Counted from the stretch's first letter, positions 1 to 12,975 are shown. The stretch is 64,000 bases of DNA from Bradyrhizobium jicamae (GCF_018130695.1 NZ_JAFCJX010000015.1:143344-207343), one strand, 5' to 3'. A program made the numbers and translations. The notes: generated by a model from the sequence alone, not told the origin.

Positions 1-76
1 GCGTGCGGAGCGCCGATTGAATGGCATCGTCGTTGCGGCCGGATGATTTGGTCATCAGCGGTTTCGGTTTGGCCAT
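1..76 (-). CDS. Possible N-terminus of a gene running off the left edge
   Basis: An open frame begins at an ATG (complement of 74-76) and runs to the window edge, encoding 25 residues beginning MAKPKPLMTKSSG. A weak GGAA lies 6 bases upstream. The fragment is too short for family recognition. It would be divergent from the barrel gene at 265 and share its 190-bp intergenic region. It could equally be chance, because 76 bases without a stop is unremarkable in GC-rich DNA. Confidence 0.3.
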   Translation of the reverse strand, partial: MAKPKPLMTKSSGRNDDAIQSALRT

Positions 77-264
77 GTCGGGTTCCAGGGAGGCGCGATG
101 CGCCCGGGGCGTCTCCCTTAGCACGGCCCCGGCAGCGATGCGACGCGCGGCGGGCGGCCCTCAACCGGTCATTAACCATAATTGTTTTAACTCCATTAAC
201 GACGATTTCCGGTCCGGCTGGAGTTCGTCATGCAAGTCGATGAATTTGTTGGAGTATTTCCATC

Positions 265-1983
265 GTGGGTCGAGGTCCAGTCGAGGGCCGAAGCAGGCGC
301 GCACGCCTCGTTCGCGTGGCCTTGCCATGCCTTGCGCTGACCGCGATGGCCGGCCCGGCCTGGGCCCAGACCGTCACCCCCGATCTGTTCAGCCCGAACC
401 GGCAGAGCGTCATCGTCAGCCCGGATTCGCCGCTGCGGCGGACCACCGCCGAGGCCGCCGACCCCCTCAACGACTACAAGATGCGCGATCCCGATCGCGA
501 GCGCCGCGCGCCGTCCCGCGCCGGCCAGGTACCGACCTATGGGCTGCCCGCCGCCAACGGCGCTTCGACCTCCGGCTACGACTCGCTGAACCGCAAGGGC
601 CAGAAGCCGAAATATTATCCTGGGCAGGCCAAGCCAAAGCCGTCGCCCGGTCCCGGCACGCCGGCGCCCACGCCGCCGCAGCGCAACGTCACCGGCGCAC
701 TGCGGCTGTCGATCCCGCCGTCGGAGACCGCCAACAAATCGCCGATCCCGCCGTCGATGGCCGGCACCGTGCCAGGCCAGCCGGCGCGCAAGCGGCTCCC
801 GATCGACAATGATCCCTTCGGCGCGGTCGGCGATTACGTCGGCGGCTTCATGGTGAAGTCCGCCGTCGAGTTCATGGGCGGCTATGACACCAATCCGGGC
901 CGGCTGAATTCGCCGCAGGGCAGGCCGCTCTACGTCGTCGCGCCGGAATTCCTCGCCGTCTCCGACTGGCAGCGCCACGCCGTGGTCGCCGATCTGCGTG
1001 GCTCCTTCACCGGCTATGGCGGCCAGCTGACGCCGAACGCTGACGGCACGGCGCTGTCGGCGCCGCTCGATGTCGACCGTCCGAACTTCACCGGCCATAT
1101 CGATGGCCGCCTCGACGTGAGCCGAGACACACGGCTGACCGGGCAGGCGCGCCTCCTTGTCGCGACCGACAATCCCGGCAGCCCGAACGTGCAGGCGGGC
1201 CTTGCAAAATATCCGCTCTACTCGACGGTCGGCGGGACCTTCGGCATCGACCAGAATTTCAACCGCCTGCAGATCTCCGCCGGCGCCACCGTCGACCGCA
1301 CCGACTATCAATGGTCGAAGCTGACCGACGGCACCTCGACCTCGAATGACGACCGCAACTTCAGCCAGTATGGCGGCGTCGGCCGCATGAGCTACGAGCT
1401 GACCCCGGCGGTGAAGCCGTTCGTCGAGGTGCAGGGCGACAGCCGCGTGCATGATCTGAGGCTCGACCGCAACGGCTATGCGCGCGACTCGTCGGGCGGT
1501 TACGTCAAGGCCGGTACCTCCTTCGAGTTCACCCGCCTCCTGTTTGGCGAAGTCTCGATCGGCTACGCCGCGCGCGACTATGCCGACACGCGGCTGAGCC
1601 GTCTCGAAGGCCTCTTGACCACGGCCTCGCTGACCTGGACCGCGACGCCGCTGACCACGGCAAAATTCTATTCCGATACCCAGCTCGGCGAGACCACGCT
1701 GCCCGGCACCTCGGGCGTGCTGTCGCGCACCTACACGGTCGAGGTCGACCACGACTTCCGCCGCTGGCTGACCGGCATCGGCAAGTTCACCTACGGCACG
1801 CTCGACTACCAGGGCGACAACCGCACCGACAAGATCTACTCGCTGTCCGGCGACCTCATCTACAAGATGACCCGCAGCCTCTGGGTCAAAGGCACCGTGC
1901 GGCGCGACTGGCTGGATTCGTCGTCACCGGGATCGAGCTCGAACGCGACGGTGGTGATGCTGGGCGTGCGGCTGCAGAATTAA
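265..1983 (+). CDS. Outer membrane beta-barrel protein (BBP2-like)
   Basis: This 572-residue protein is predicted to sit in the outer membrane. A basic N-terminus and hydrophobic stretch end at AWAQ near residue 35, a good signal peptidase I site. A Pro-rich, low-complexity region follows to about residue 175. The rest is rich in alternating aromatic and polar strands with the motif GGYDTNPGR near residue 210, typical of the putative beta-barrel porin 2 family often found at exopolysaccharide loci. The only usable start after the stop at 241 is the GTG at 265, which has GGAG 10 bases upstream. The transported substrate, if any, is unknown, and no polysaccharide gene is visible in the window. 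Confidence 0.75.
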   Translation: MGRGPVEGRSRRARLVRVALPCLALTAMAGPAWAQTVTPDLFSPNRQSVIVSPDSPLRRTTAEAADPLNDYKMRDPDRERRAPSRAGQVPTYGLPAANGASTSGYDSLNRKGQKPKYYPGQAKPKPSPGPGTPAPTPPQRNVTGALRLSIPPSETANKSPIPPSMAGTVPGQPARKRLPIDNDPFGAVGDYVGGFMVKSAVEFMGGYDTNPGRLNSPQGRPLYVVAPEFLAVSDWQRHAVVADLRGSFTGYGGQLTPNADGTALSAPLDVDRPNFTGHIDGRLDVSRDTRLTGQARLLVATDNPGSPNVQAGLAKYPLYSTVGGTFGIDQNFNRLQISAGATVDRTDYQWSKLTDGTSTSNDDRNFSQYGGVGRMSYELTPAVKPFVEVQGDSRVHDLRLDRNGYARDSSGGYVKAGTSFEFTRLLFGEVSIGYAARDYADTRLSRLEGLLTTASLTWTATPLTTAKFYSDTQLGETTLPGTSGVLSRTYTVEVDHDFRRWLTGIGKFTYGTLDYQGDNRTDKIYSLSGDLIYKMTRSLWVKGTVRRDWLDSSSPGSSSNATVVMLGVRLQN

Positions 1984-2277
1984 GCGTTACCGCGGGGATG
2001 AAAGACATCGCGCAAGCAGATGCAGCGGGATACCGCTATCGCTGTCGATCCCGTGAATGCGTTTGAAATGGATATGCCCGTGAGCGTGAACAGCGTCGCG
2101 GATACGATGACAATCACGGCAATGCGCGAAACTGATGGTCACACGCGAAAGGCCGGTGCAGAAGGCGCTCTGCGCGAACGTCGTTTGACATAGATCAAAC
2201 GCGATACGTCACGTCCGTTGCCACATCGTCCGTGTTGGTCGATCCAGCTCGGTGTCGTGGTGCTGCCCACCTGGTTT
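1984..2277. other. Intergenic region with one regulatory box
   Basis: This 294-bp stretch holds a FixK/FNR-type palindrome (listed separately) and short chance frames. The longest is a 41-codon frame, roughly 2068-2193, with no ribosome binding site, and I do not call it. No terminator with a T-run is visible after the barrel gene. Confidence 0.5.
2185..2198 (+). promoter_or_regulatory. FixK/FNR-type box
   Basis: The sequence TTGACATAGATCAA matches the 14-bp CRP/FNR-family palindrome (TTGA-N6-TCAA). Bradyrhizobium FixK2 uses sites of this form to activate low-oxygen genes. It lies about 80 bp ahead of the small gene at 2278, a usual distance for an activator site. Binding is inferred from sequence only. 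Confidence 0.55.
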
Positions 2278-2517
2278 GTGACTGTTCAAATCCGTAAACG
2301 CGGTCTGCTGCAAAAGCGAGAGCGTAGCCCCCGCGAAACCCGAACATTTGCGACCGAAGCCGAAGCCAAGAGATTCGCCGGCATGAAACTGGAAGAGGGA
2401 CTGGTCGTATTTGCCGGCACGATCAATCCATACTCCCCCAAGCGACTGATCCTTTCCCACGACGTTGCGGGTTGGCTGGAAGAGCAAATCGAGAGCAACG
2501 AAGATCAGCGCGGTTAG
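2278..2517 (+). CDS. Small conserved hypothetical protein
   Basis: This 79-residue protein begins at a GTG (TVQIRKRGLL). It is charged, with a short ETRTFATEAEAKRFAG segment followed by a hydrophobic strand and a C-terminal VAGWLEEQ helix. I recognise the general type as a small soluble protein recurrent in Bradyrhizobium, but no function is known to me. The same frame stays open upstream to 2218, so an earlier start is possible; I chose the GTG because the upstream residues do not resemble coding sequence. A FixK/FNR box sits upstream, suggesting expression at low oxygen. Confidence 0.55.
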   Translation: MTVQIRKRGLLQKRERSPRETRTFATEAEAKRFAGMKLEEGLVVFAGTINPYSPKRLILSHDVAGWLEEQIESNEDQRG

Positions 2518-2669
2518 ATATTACCGAAAATACGATTATTGCCCGATTGTTTCTGGATGTTGCCATTTTGGCACATGGCCTTTCGCGAGCCATGCCTATC
2601 GTTGGCAACACTGATTTGGACGGGACCTGTCACTGTCAGAACTTGGGATGAGGAATTGGAGGGACATCG

Positions 2670-3419
2670 ATGATGAAGAAATTCTTAACTTCCGTAGCCA
2701 TGGCCGCGACGATCGCCACGCCTGCCCTGGCCGCTGACATGGCCGTCAAGGCTCCGCCGCCGGCACCGCTTCCCGTGATCTACAACTGGAGCGGCTTCTA
2801 CATCGGCGGCAACGGTGGTTGGGGTGAGAGCCACAATTGCGTCGATTTCGTTACGCTTGCGGGAACAGTCGTCGGCGGCTGCCGCGATCGTTCCGGAGGC
2901 GTTATCGGCGGGCAACTTGGTTACCGCTGGCAGTCCAATCAGTTCGTGTTCGGATTGGAAGCACAAGGCGATTGGGCTGATCTCAGCAACACGCGCGTCA
3001 GCCTGTTCGATGCGACGCTCTCAACCCGGGTGAAGACCGACGGCATCGGCCTCTTCACGGGCCAGATCGGCTGGGCCTGGAACGCGGCACTGCTCTACGT
3101 CAAGGGCGGCGCGGCCGTGACCAGCAATCGTCTCGACATATTCGATACGGCCACCGGCATTGGTCTGGCCTCGGCAAGTGCCACGCGCTGGGGTGGTGTT
3201 CTCGGCGTCGGCTTTGAGTACGGCTTCGCGCCGAACTGGTCGGTCGGTCTTGAATACGACCATCTGTGGATGGGGGATGCGAACAACTCCTTCACCGCGA
3301 CCGATCCGCGCCTTGTCGGCTTCCTCAATAGCCGGATCAGCCAGGACGTCGACATGCTCACCATACGCTTCAATTACCGCTTCGGCGGCTACAACGCGCC
3401 GGTCACGGCTCGCTACTGA
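2670..3419 (+). CDS. Omp31-like outer membrane porin-family protein
   Basis: This 249-residue protein has a clear signal peptide (MMKKFLTSVAMAATIATPALA, cleavage near residue 21). A Pro-rich linker and the motif YNWSGFYIGGNGG follow, the hallmark of the rhizobial Omp31/Omp25 eight-stranded barrel family. The C-terminus ends in alternating strands (DMLTIRFNYRFGG). Two adjacent ATG codons are available at 2670 and 2673, with GGAGG about 7 bases upstream. These proteins are abundant structural outer-membrane proteins, and several paralogues per genome are usual. The gene stands alone and ends before a strong terminator at 3444. Confidence 0.88.
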   Translation: MMKKFLTSVAMAATIATPALAADMAVKAPPPAPLPVIYNWSGFYIGGNGGWGESHNCVDFVTLAGTVVGGCRDRSGGVIGGQLGYRWQSNQFVFGLEAQGDWADLSNTRVSLFDATLSTRVKTDGIGLFTGQIGWAWNAALLYVKGGAAVTSNRLDIFDTATGIGLASASATRWGGVLGVGFEYGFAPNWSVGLEYDHLWMGDANNSFTATDPRLVGFLNSRISQDVDMLTIRFNYRFGGYNAPVTARY

Positions 3420-3443
3420 CCGCTATTTCTCTCCAGCAACTCA

Positions 3444-3469
3444 GGCCCCGGCATCGACCGGGGCCTTTT
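3444..3469 (+). terminator. Rho-independent terminator of the porin gene
   Basis: A perfect 8-bp stem (GGCCCCGG / CCGGGGCC) with a 6-base loop is followed by TTTT. It lies 25 bp after the porin stop codon. Confidence 0.85.
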
Positions 3470-3573
3470 GTTGACATGCAGTACGCGGCGGCGCTTCCGT
3501 GGTCTCTGGAATACCGGGTCACCCGCACAAGGAGGCGGGTGACGACAGTGAAAATGTGGGACTAGCCGCGGGC

Positions 3574-5031
3574 TTACCGCGGCAGGTCCGTCTTCCCCAT
3601 CAGGAACGTGTCGATCGACCGCGCGCAGAGGCGGCCTTCGCGGATCGCCCAGACCACCAGCGATTGTCCCCGGCGCATGTCGCCGGCGGAGAAGACGTTG
3701 GGGCGGGAGGTCAGGTAGTCCTGCAGATTGGCGCGGACGTTGCCGCGCTGGTCGAGGTCGACTGCGAGCGTCTTCAAGAGGCCCTCGTGCACGGGGTGGA
3801 CGAAGCCCATCGCCAGCAGCACGAGCTCGGCGTCGAGGCTGAACTCGGTGCCGGGCAGCGGCTTGAACTTGTCGTCGACCTTGACGCAGTGCAGCTTCTT
3901 GACCTTGCCGTCGACGCCCTCGAACTTGGTCGTCAGCACGGCGAATTCGCGCGCGGCGCCTTCGGCCTGGCTCGAGGACGTGCGCATCTTCAGCGGCCAG
4001 TTCGGCCAGGTGACGCCCTTGTTCTCGTGCTCGGGCGGGGCCGGCATGATCTCGAGCTGGGTCACGGACTCCGCGCCCTGGCGGAACGAGGTGCCGATGC
4101 AGTCGCTTCCAGTGTCGCCGCCGCCGATCACGACGACATGCTTGCCTTCAGCGAGGATGTCGGCGGTGCCGTTCAGGGACTCGCCGGAGACGCGGCGGTT
4201 CTGCTGCGGCAGGAAGTCCATCGCGAAATGAATCCCAGCGAGATCGCGGCCGGGGATCGGCAGGTCGCGCGGGGCTTCCGCGCCGCCGGTCAGCGCCAGC
4301 GCGTCATAGTCGTTGAGCAGGTCGCGCGGATCGATGGCGCCGGGCGAGGTGCCGCCGACGGCCTTGCCATAGTGAAAGGTGACGCCCTCGGCTTCCATCT
4401 GCGTCACGCGACGGTCGATGACGCCCTTTTCCATCTTGAAGTCGGGAATGCCGTAGCGCAGCAGCCCGCCGGCCTTGGCGTACTTCTCGTAGACATGCAC
4501 GTCGTGGCCGGCGCGCGCGAGCTGCTGCGCGCAGGCCATGCCGGCGGGGCCGGCGCCGATCACGGCGACCTTCTTGCCGGTCTTGCTCGGCGCGATCTCC
4601 GGCTTCAGCCAGCCATTGTCCCAGGCGCGGTCGACGATCGCGCATTCGATCGTCTTGATGGTCACCGGGTTGTCGTCGATGTTCAGCGTGCACGACGCCT
4701 CGCACGGCGCCGGGCAGATGCGGCCGGTGAACTCCGGGAAATTGTTGGTCGAGTGCAGGTTGCGCGAGGCTTCTTCCCAGTTGCCCTGATAGACGAGGTC
4801 GTTGAAGTCGGGGATCTGGTTGTTAACCGGGCAGCCCGGCGTGCCCGGCTGTGCCGAGCCGGTGCCGTGGCAATAGGGGATGCCGCAATTCATGCAGCGC
4901 GCCGCCTGGTCGCGTGTGTCCTTCTCGCTCAAGGGAACGACGAATTCCTTGAAGTGCTTCAGCCGCTCGGCCACCGGCGCATACTTGCGGTCGTGCCGCT
5001 CGATCTCGAGAAAACCTGTGATCTTGCCCAT
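3574..5031 (-). CDS. gltD: Glutamate synthase (NADPH) small subunit
   Basis: This 485-residue protein is full length for the family. It passes electrons from NADPH through FAD and two 4Fe-4S clusters to the large subunit, which makes two glutamates from glutamine and 2-oxoglutarate. Visible features are N-terminal cluster cysteines at about 46, 49, 54 and 67 and again at 106, 110 and 114; the FAD-binding GAGPAG at 159-164; the NADPH-binding GGGDTG near 303-308; and a C-terminal second FAD contact (SAGDMRRGQSLVVWAI). It lies 150 bp downstream of gltB on the same strand and is probably co-transcribed, although a palindromic repeat sits between them. Confidence 0.96.
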   Translation of the reverse strand: MGKITGFLEIERHDRKYAPVAERLKHFKEFVVPLSEKDTRDQAARCMNCGIPYCHGTGSAQPGTPGCPVNNQIPDFNDLVYQGNWEEASRNLHSTNNFPEFTGRICPAPCEASCTLNIDDNPVTIKTIECAIVDRAWDNGWLKPEIAPSKTGKKVAVIGAGPAGMACAQQLARAGHDVHVYEKYAKAGGLLRYGIPDFKMEKGVIDRRVTQMEAEGVTFHYGKAVGGTSPGAIDPRDLLNDYDALALTGGAEAPRDLPIPGRDLAGIHFAMDFLPQQNRRVSGESLNGTADILAEGKHVVVIGGGDTGSDCIGTSFRQGAESVTQLEIMPAPPEHENKGVTWPNWPLKMRTSSSQAEGAAREFAVLTTKFEGVDGKVKKLHCVKVDDKFKPLPGTEFSLDAELVLLAMGFVHPVHEGLLKTLAVDLDQRGNVRANLQDYLTSRPNVFSAGDMRRGQSLVVWAIREGRLCARSIDTFLMGKTDLPR

Positions 5032-5084
5032 TAAACCTGATGCCCCTGCATCTTAAGCGTTCGTCTGTTCTGTTCCGTCATCCT

Positions 5085-5170
5085 CCGTCATTGCGAGGAG
5101 CGTAGCGACGAAGCAATCCATGGTTCAGCGTGTGGTGCTATGGATTGCTTCGCTGCGCTCGCAATGACGG
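5085..5170. repeat. Palindromic repeat between gltB and gltD
   Basis: Arms beginning CCGTCATTGCGAG and ending CTCGCAATGACGG form a long imperfect hairpin, with inner arms AAGCAATCCAT / ATGGATTGCTT. The CGTCATTGCGAG element is a common intergenic palindrome in Bradyrhizobium and Rhodopseudomonas genomes. In an mRNA it would form a stable stem between the two glt genes. Confidence 0.8.
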
Positions 5171-5181
5171 GCTCGTGAAGC

Positions 5182-9921
<4,740 letters not shown>

Positions 9922-10391
9922 GTGTCCTCTCCCCTTCGTAAGGGCCTCACCGACTTTGGCGCACCTTGGGCGTTGCGGCACCCGCTGGGCCACCGCTCGT
10001 CCGCCGCGAGCCGCAAATTTCCTTAATTCAGGCGAGGGGCGTTCGACGTCCCTGAGGAACGGCCCCTGCCTGCAGCTTTCTCGGAGCCTTTAGCGCCGAT
10101 TTTCGTTGCAATCCCTGTGCCGGGATGGCCCCGAAATTGAGACAGTCTTGCTGTCCTAACTCCGACCTTGCCAAATTTTTGTCTAACACACAAGCGCGCG
10201 CAAGTCCTCGCCTGCATGCTCGAACCGGCCTCTCGGCCCGGTCTGCCGCCCCGGATTCTTAGCAAACGCGCCGCGATCCGGCCTAAGGATTGGCCAAGGA
10301 CCGCCGGAATTCAAAATGAAATTTTGGTCAGGGATGGCCGGCAAGAGAGCGGGAACGCTTCCAGGCCCCTGGGGCAGACAGGAGTGACAGG
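9922..10391. other. Divergent intergenic region, gltB / 10392 gene
   Basis: This 470-bp gap carries the gltB leader and promoter on the minus strand and presumably the promoter of the gene at 10392 on the plus strand. Apart from the sigma-54 element, no convincing sigma-70 box, riboswitch or NtrC palindrome was recognised. The open frames in it have no coding character. Confidence 0.6.
10107..10121 (-). promoter_or_regulatory. Sigma-54 (RpoN) promoter for gltBD
   Basis: Read on the minus strand the sequence is GGCACAGGGATTGCA. It has the invariant GG and GC of the -24/-12 consensus (TGGCAC-N5-TTGCA), exactly 10 bases apart, with a C in place of the leading T. Transcription would begin near 10095 and leave a leader of about 175 bases before gltB. 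Nitrogen control of gltBD through NtrC and RpoN is plausible, but no NtrC site was identified. Confidence 0.6.
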
Positions 10392-11129
10392 ATGAAGTTA
10401 TTCACAGGATGGGTTGCAGCCGCCGCTCTGGCGCTCGCCGCGACGGGCGCGGAGGCGCAGCAGATCACCCGGACCTCCGACTTCGAGGGGCCGGGACCCG
10501 GACCCTATGCAGCGATGCCGCCGCCGGAGGTTGCACCGCCGCCGCGCTATGGCTACGGCCCGACACTGTTGCCGCCAACGGAGGTCTACACCGTGCTGCG
10601 CGAGGCCGGCTTCTCGCCGCTCGGCATCCCGCGCCAGCGCGGTTTTGTCTACGTGATCTCGGTGATCGACCGCGGCGGCGACGACGGCCGCTTGGTGATC
10701 GATGCCCGCAATGGCCGCATCATCCGCTTCGTGCCGGCCTACCGGATGGGCGCAGGCTTCAATGACGACCTCGACGTGAGCGTCGTCCCCGGCCCGTCGT
10801 CGGCACTGCTGCCGCCGGTCCATGCCCGCGCGCCGCGTCCGCCGGGTGCGGTGCCCCATGTCGCAAGCCGCAGCGTGCCGGTGCCGAAGCCGAGCCCGCT
10901 GGCGGGCAAGGCGGCGCCCGCTCCTGCGCCCGCACAGGCCGCCGCACCTGCGCCCGCTCAGCCGGCGCCCACGCAGCAGGCCGCCGTGGTCGCGCCAAAG
11001 CCGGTCGAGGCGCAGGCGACACCGCAAGCTGCGGCTCCGACCATCGGTCAGGCGCCAACGCCGGCGCCCGTCGCCGCAGCGTCACCACTGCCGACGCAGG
11101 AGATGCCGAAGGTGCAGGGGCTGGAGTAA
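10392..11129 (+). CDS. Secreted Pro/Ala-rich protein of unknown function
   Basis: This 245-residue protein starts with a signal peptide (MKLFTGWVAAAALALAATGAEA, cleavage near residue 22). A small folded segment at about 50-125 contains VYTVLREAGFSPLG and a strand pair ending GRIIRFVPAYRMG, resembling a PepSY-like fold in outline only. From about 140 to the end it is low complexity, Pro/Ala/Lys with many PAP repeats, suggesting an extended periplasmic linker or envelope-attached tail. The ribosome binding site is GGAG. I do not recognise a named function. It is divergent from gltB. Confidence 0.7.
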   Translation: MKLFTGWVAAAALALAATGAEAQQITRTSDFEGPGPGPYAAMPPPEVAPPPRYGYGPTLLPPTEVYTVLREAGFSPLGIPRQRGFVYVISVIDRGGDDGRLVIDARNGRIIRFVPAYRMGAGFNDDLDVSVVPGPSSALLPPVHARAPRPPGAVPHVASRSVPVPKPSPLAGKAAPAPAPAQAAAPAPAQPAPTQQAAVVAPKPVEAQATPQAAAPTIGQAPTPAPVAAASPLPTQEMPKVQGLE

Positions 11130-11141
11130 CGCATACGACCG

Positions 11142-11230
11142 CGTAGCCCGGATGGAGCGCAGCGAAATCCGGGAAACTCCATCCGCGGATGAAGCGGCCC
11201 CGGATTGCGCTTCGCTTCATCCGGGCTACG
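11142..11230. repeat. Palindromic extragenic repeat (GTAGCCCGGATG type)
   Basis: Arms CGTAGCCCGGAT and ATCCGGGCTACG enclose further complementary sequence around GGAGCGCAGCGAAATCCGGG. This REP-like element is frequent between genes in Bradyrhizobium and other proteobacteria. It lies directly after the 10392 gene. Confidence 0.8.
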
Positions 11231-11250
11231 GGCTACCACACAAATAAAAA

Positions 11251-11275
11251 ACGCCCCGGTTTCCCGGGGCGTTTT
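11251..11275. terminator. Bidirectional rho-independent terminator
   Basis: The stem ACGCCCCGG / CCGGGGCGT with loop TTTC is followed by TTT on the plus strand and preceded by an A-run, so it can terminate from both sides. It lies between the converging gene at 10392 and hsp20. Confidence 0.85.
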
Positions 11276-11312
11276 CGCGTTCAGCCAATATCTGCTGACG
11301 CGGGGGGCGTGG

Positions 11313-11789
11313 TTAGGCGGCGACCTTGCCGGCCGAGCTGTCGACGACCTGCGGGGCCTTCTCGACTGAACCGATCGGAATGCTGCGCGGCTTCTTGGCC
11401 TCGGGAATCTCGCGGACGAGATCGACATGGAGCAGGCCGTTCTCGAGCGAGGCGTTCTTCACCTGCACGAAGTCGGCGAGCTGGAAGACGCGCTCAAAGG
11501 CGCGCGAGGCGATGCCGCGATAGAGCACTTCGGACGTCGCGCCGGTATTCTCGTTGGCACCTTTCTCGCCCTTGATCGTCAGCGTGTTTTCCTTCGCGAC
11601 GATGGAGAGCTCGGCCTGCGAGAAGCCGGAGACCGCGACGCTGATCCGGTAGGCGTTCTCACCGGTACGCTCGATGTTGTAGGGGGGATAGCCGGGGCTG
11701 CCGTCCGAGGTGACCTGGTCGAGCAGACTGAAGAGGCGGTCGAAGCCGACGGTGGAACGATAAAACGGGGTGAGATCGTAGCTACGCAT
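11313..11789 (-). CDS. Small heat shock protein, Hsp20/IbpA family
   Basis: This 158-residue protein is an ATP-independent holdase that binds unfolding proteins in the cytoplasm. The N-terminus (MRSYDLTPFYRSTVGFDRLF) is that of rhizobial class A small heat shock proteins. The alpha-crystallin domain spans about residues 35-130, with the GLLHVDLVRE strand near its end, and a C-terminal RSIPI (IxI-type) motif is present for oligomer contacts. The closest named relatives are the B. japonicum Hsp class A proteins, but I cannot assign a letter. A ROSE-like RNA thermometer covers its start. Confidence 0.93.
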   Translation of the reverse strand: MRSYDLTPFYRSTVGFDRLFSLLDQVTSDGSPGYPPYNIERTGENAYRISVAVSGFSQAELSIVAKENTLTIKGEKGANENTGATSEVLYRGIASRAFERVFQLADFVQVKNASLENGLLHVDLVREIPEAKKPRSIPIGSVEKAPQVVDSSAGKVAA

Positions 11790-11880
11790 AGGGAAGTCCT
11801 CTCTTGAGCGACTGTTTCAATGACCCGCCCGCCATCGGGCCGGGCTTAGATGTGTGCAGCCTGATGTTCCGGTTCCGAAA
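11790..11880 (-). promoter_or_regulatory. ROSE-type RNA thermometer in the hsp20 leader
   Basis: In the leader RNA, GUC-G-CUC (complement of 11806-11812) pairs with GAGGAC (complement of 11796-11801) through an AAGA loop, sequestering the ribosome binding site and leaving one bulged G. The UCGCU opposite AGGA, with this bulged G, is the diagnostic core of ROSE elements, which melt at heat-shock temperature. A further GC-rich hairpin lies upstream near 11830-11850. The 5' limit is approximate. Confidence 0.72.
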
Positions 11881-12008
11881 CACTGGTAGCGGCCTGCACT
11901 GAGGTGATATGGGAGGGGTGATCATCCGTTCAAGAGGCGGAAACAACGTCCCTTTTTGGCGCGCACGCCCTTGATTCCCAGCCTGTTCCACCTAAGCCGG
12001 TCCCCTGC

Positions 12009-12956
12009 ATGACGCTCGTCTCGATTCCCGCAAATCCGGTTCCGGAGGACGTCGTCAGCGGCACGATCAAGACTCCCGATGGCGCCGAGTTGCGCTTCGC
12101 GCGCTGGGCGCCGCCGCCCGGCCGCAAGGGCACGGTGTGCGTATTCGCCGGGCGCGGCGAGATGATCGAGAAATATTTCGAGACGGTGCGCGATCTGCGC
12201 GACCGCGGCTTTGCGGTGGCGATGATCGACTGGCGCGGGCAGGGCCACTCGTCGCGGCGGCTGCGCGATTCCCGCAAAGGTTATGTGCGCTCCTTTGCCG
12301 ACTACGAGACCGACGTCGAGACCTTCGTGCAGCAGGTGGTGCTGCCGGATTGTCCGCCGCCTTACTTCGCGCTGGCGCATTCGATGGGCGGCGCGGTGAT
12401 GTTGCGCGTCGCGCATGCCGGCAAGCGCTGGTTCGACCGCATGGTGCTGTCGGCGCCGATGATCGACCTGCCGCGGCGGCGCACCTCGTTCGTTCCGACC
12501 GCGCTGTTGCGGATCCTGCGGCTGGCCGGGCAGGGCGGACGCTACGTGCCCGGCGGCAGCGATGAGCTGACCGGCATCTCCTCCTTCGTCAACAATCCCC
12601 TGACCAGCGATCCCGTGCGCTATGCGCGCAACGCCGCGATCCTCGAGGAGGACCCGACGCTCGGCATCGCCGCGCCGACGGTGGCCTGGGCCGACACGGC
12701 GTTCAGCGCGATGCGGACCTTCCGCGGCGCCTCCTATCCGTCCGACATCCGCCAGCCGATCCTGATGCTGGCGGCGAGCAATGACGAGGTGGTGTCGACA
12801 GCGGCGATCGAGGAGTTCGCCTATCATTTGCGCGCCGGCTCGCATCTGGTGATCGCCGGCTCCAAGCACGAGATCCTGCAGGAGCAGGATCGCTATCGCG
12901 CGCAGTTCTGGGCGGCGTTCGACGCCTTCGTGCCGGGCACGCCGCTGTTCAAATAG
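12009..12956 (+). CDS. Alpha/beta hydrolase, lysophospholipase (PldB) type
   Basis: This 315-residue protein has no signal peptide and is probably cytoplasmic. The oxyanion segment FAGRGEMIEKY near 47-56, the strand MIDWRGQGHS near 72-81, the nucleophile elbow AHSMGG with Ser125, an Asp in SNDEVVS near 260, and His287 in SKHE complete the catalytic triad. The arrangement is that of serine aminopeptidase S33 / monoacylglycerol lipase-like enzymes acting on lysophospholipids or monoacylglycerols. The true substrate is not known. The ribosome binding site is weak. It is convergent with the gene at 12976. Confidence 0.85.
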   Translation: MTLVSIPANPVPEDVVSGTIKTPDGAELRFARWAPPPGRKGTVCVFAGRGEMIEKYFETVRDLRDRGFAVAMIDWRGQGHSSRRLRDSRKGYVRSFADYETDVETFVQQVVLPDCPPPYFALAHSMGGAVMLRVAHAGKRWFDRMVLSAPMIDLPRRRTSFVPTALLRILRLAGQGGRYVPGGSDELTGISSFVNNPLTSDPVRYARNAAILEEDPTLGIAAPTVAWADTAFSAMRTFRGASYPSDIRQPILMLAASNDEVVSTAAIEEFAYHLRAGSHLVIAGSKHEILQEQDRYRAQFWAAFDAFVPGTPLFK

Positions 12957-12975
12957 GCTCTCTGATCAAACAGCT

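Noticed and set aside
172..200. Cluster of TTAA words upstream of the barrel gene, resembling CtrA half-sites
   Set aside because: The spacings are 5 and 11 bases, not the 7 required by TTAA-N7-TTAAC.
2068..2193. 41-codon frame starting MDMPVSVNS before the FixK box
   Set aside because: It has no ribosome binding site and its stop overlaps the regulatory box. It is too short to support.
2566..2586. TTTTGGCACATGGCC, resembling a sigma-54 -24 box before the porin gene
   Set aside because: No GC follows at the required distance, so the -12 element is missing.
3499..5034. Long plus-strand frame opposite gltD
   Set aside because: It is antisense to a clear gltD and has no domain or ribosome binding site.
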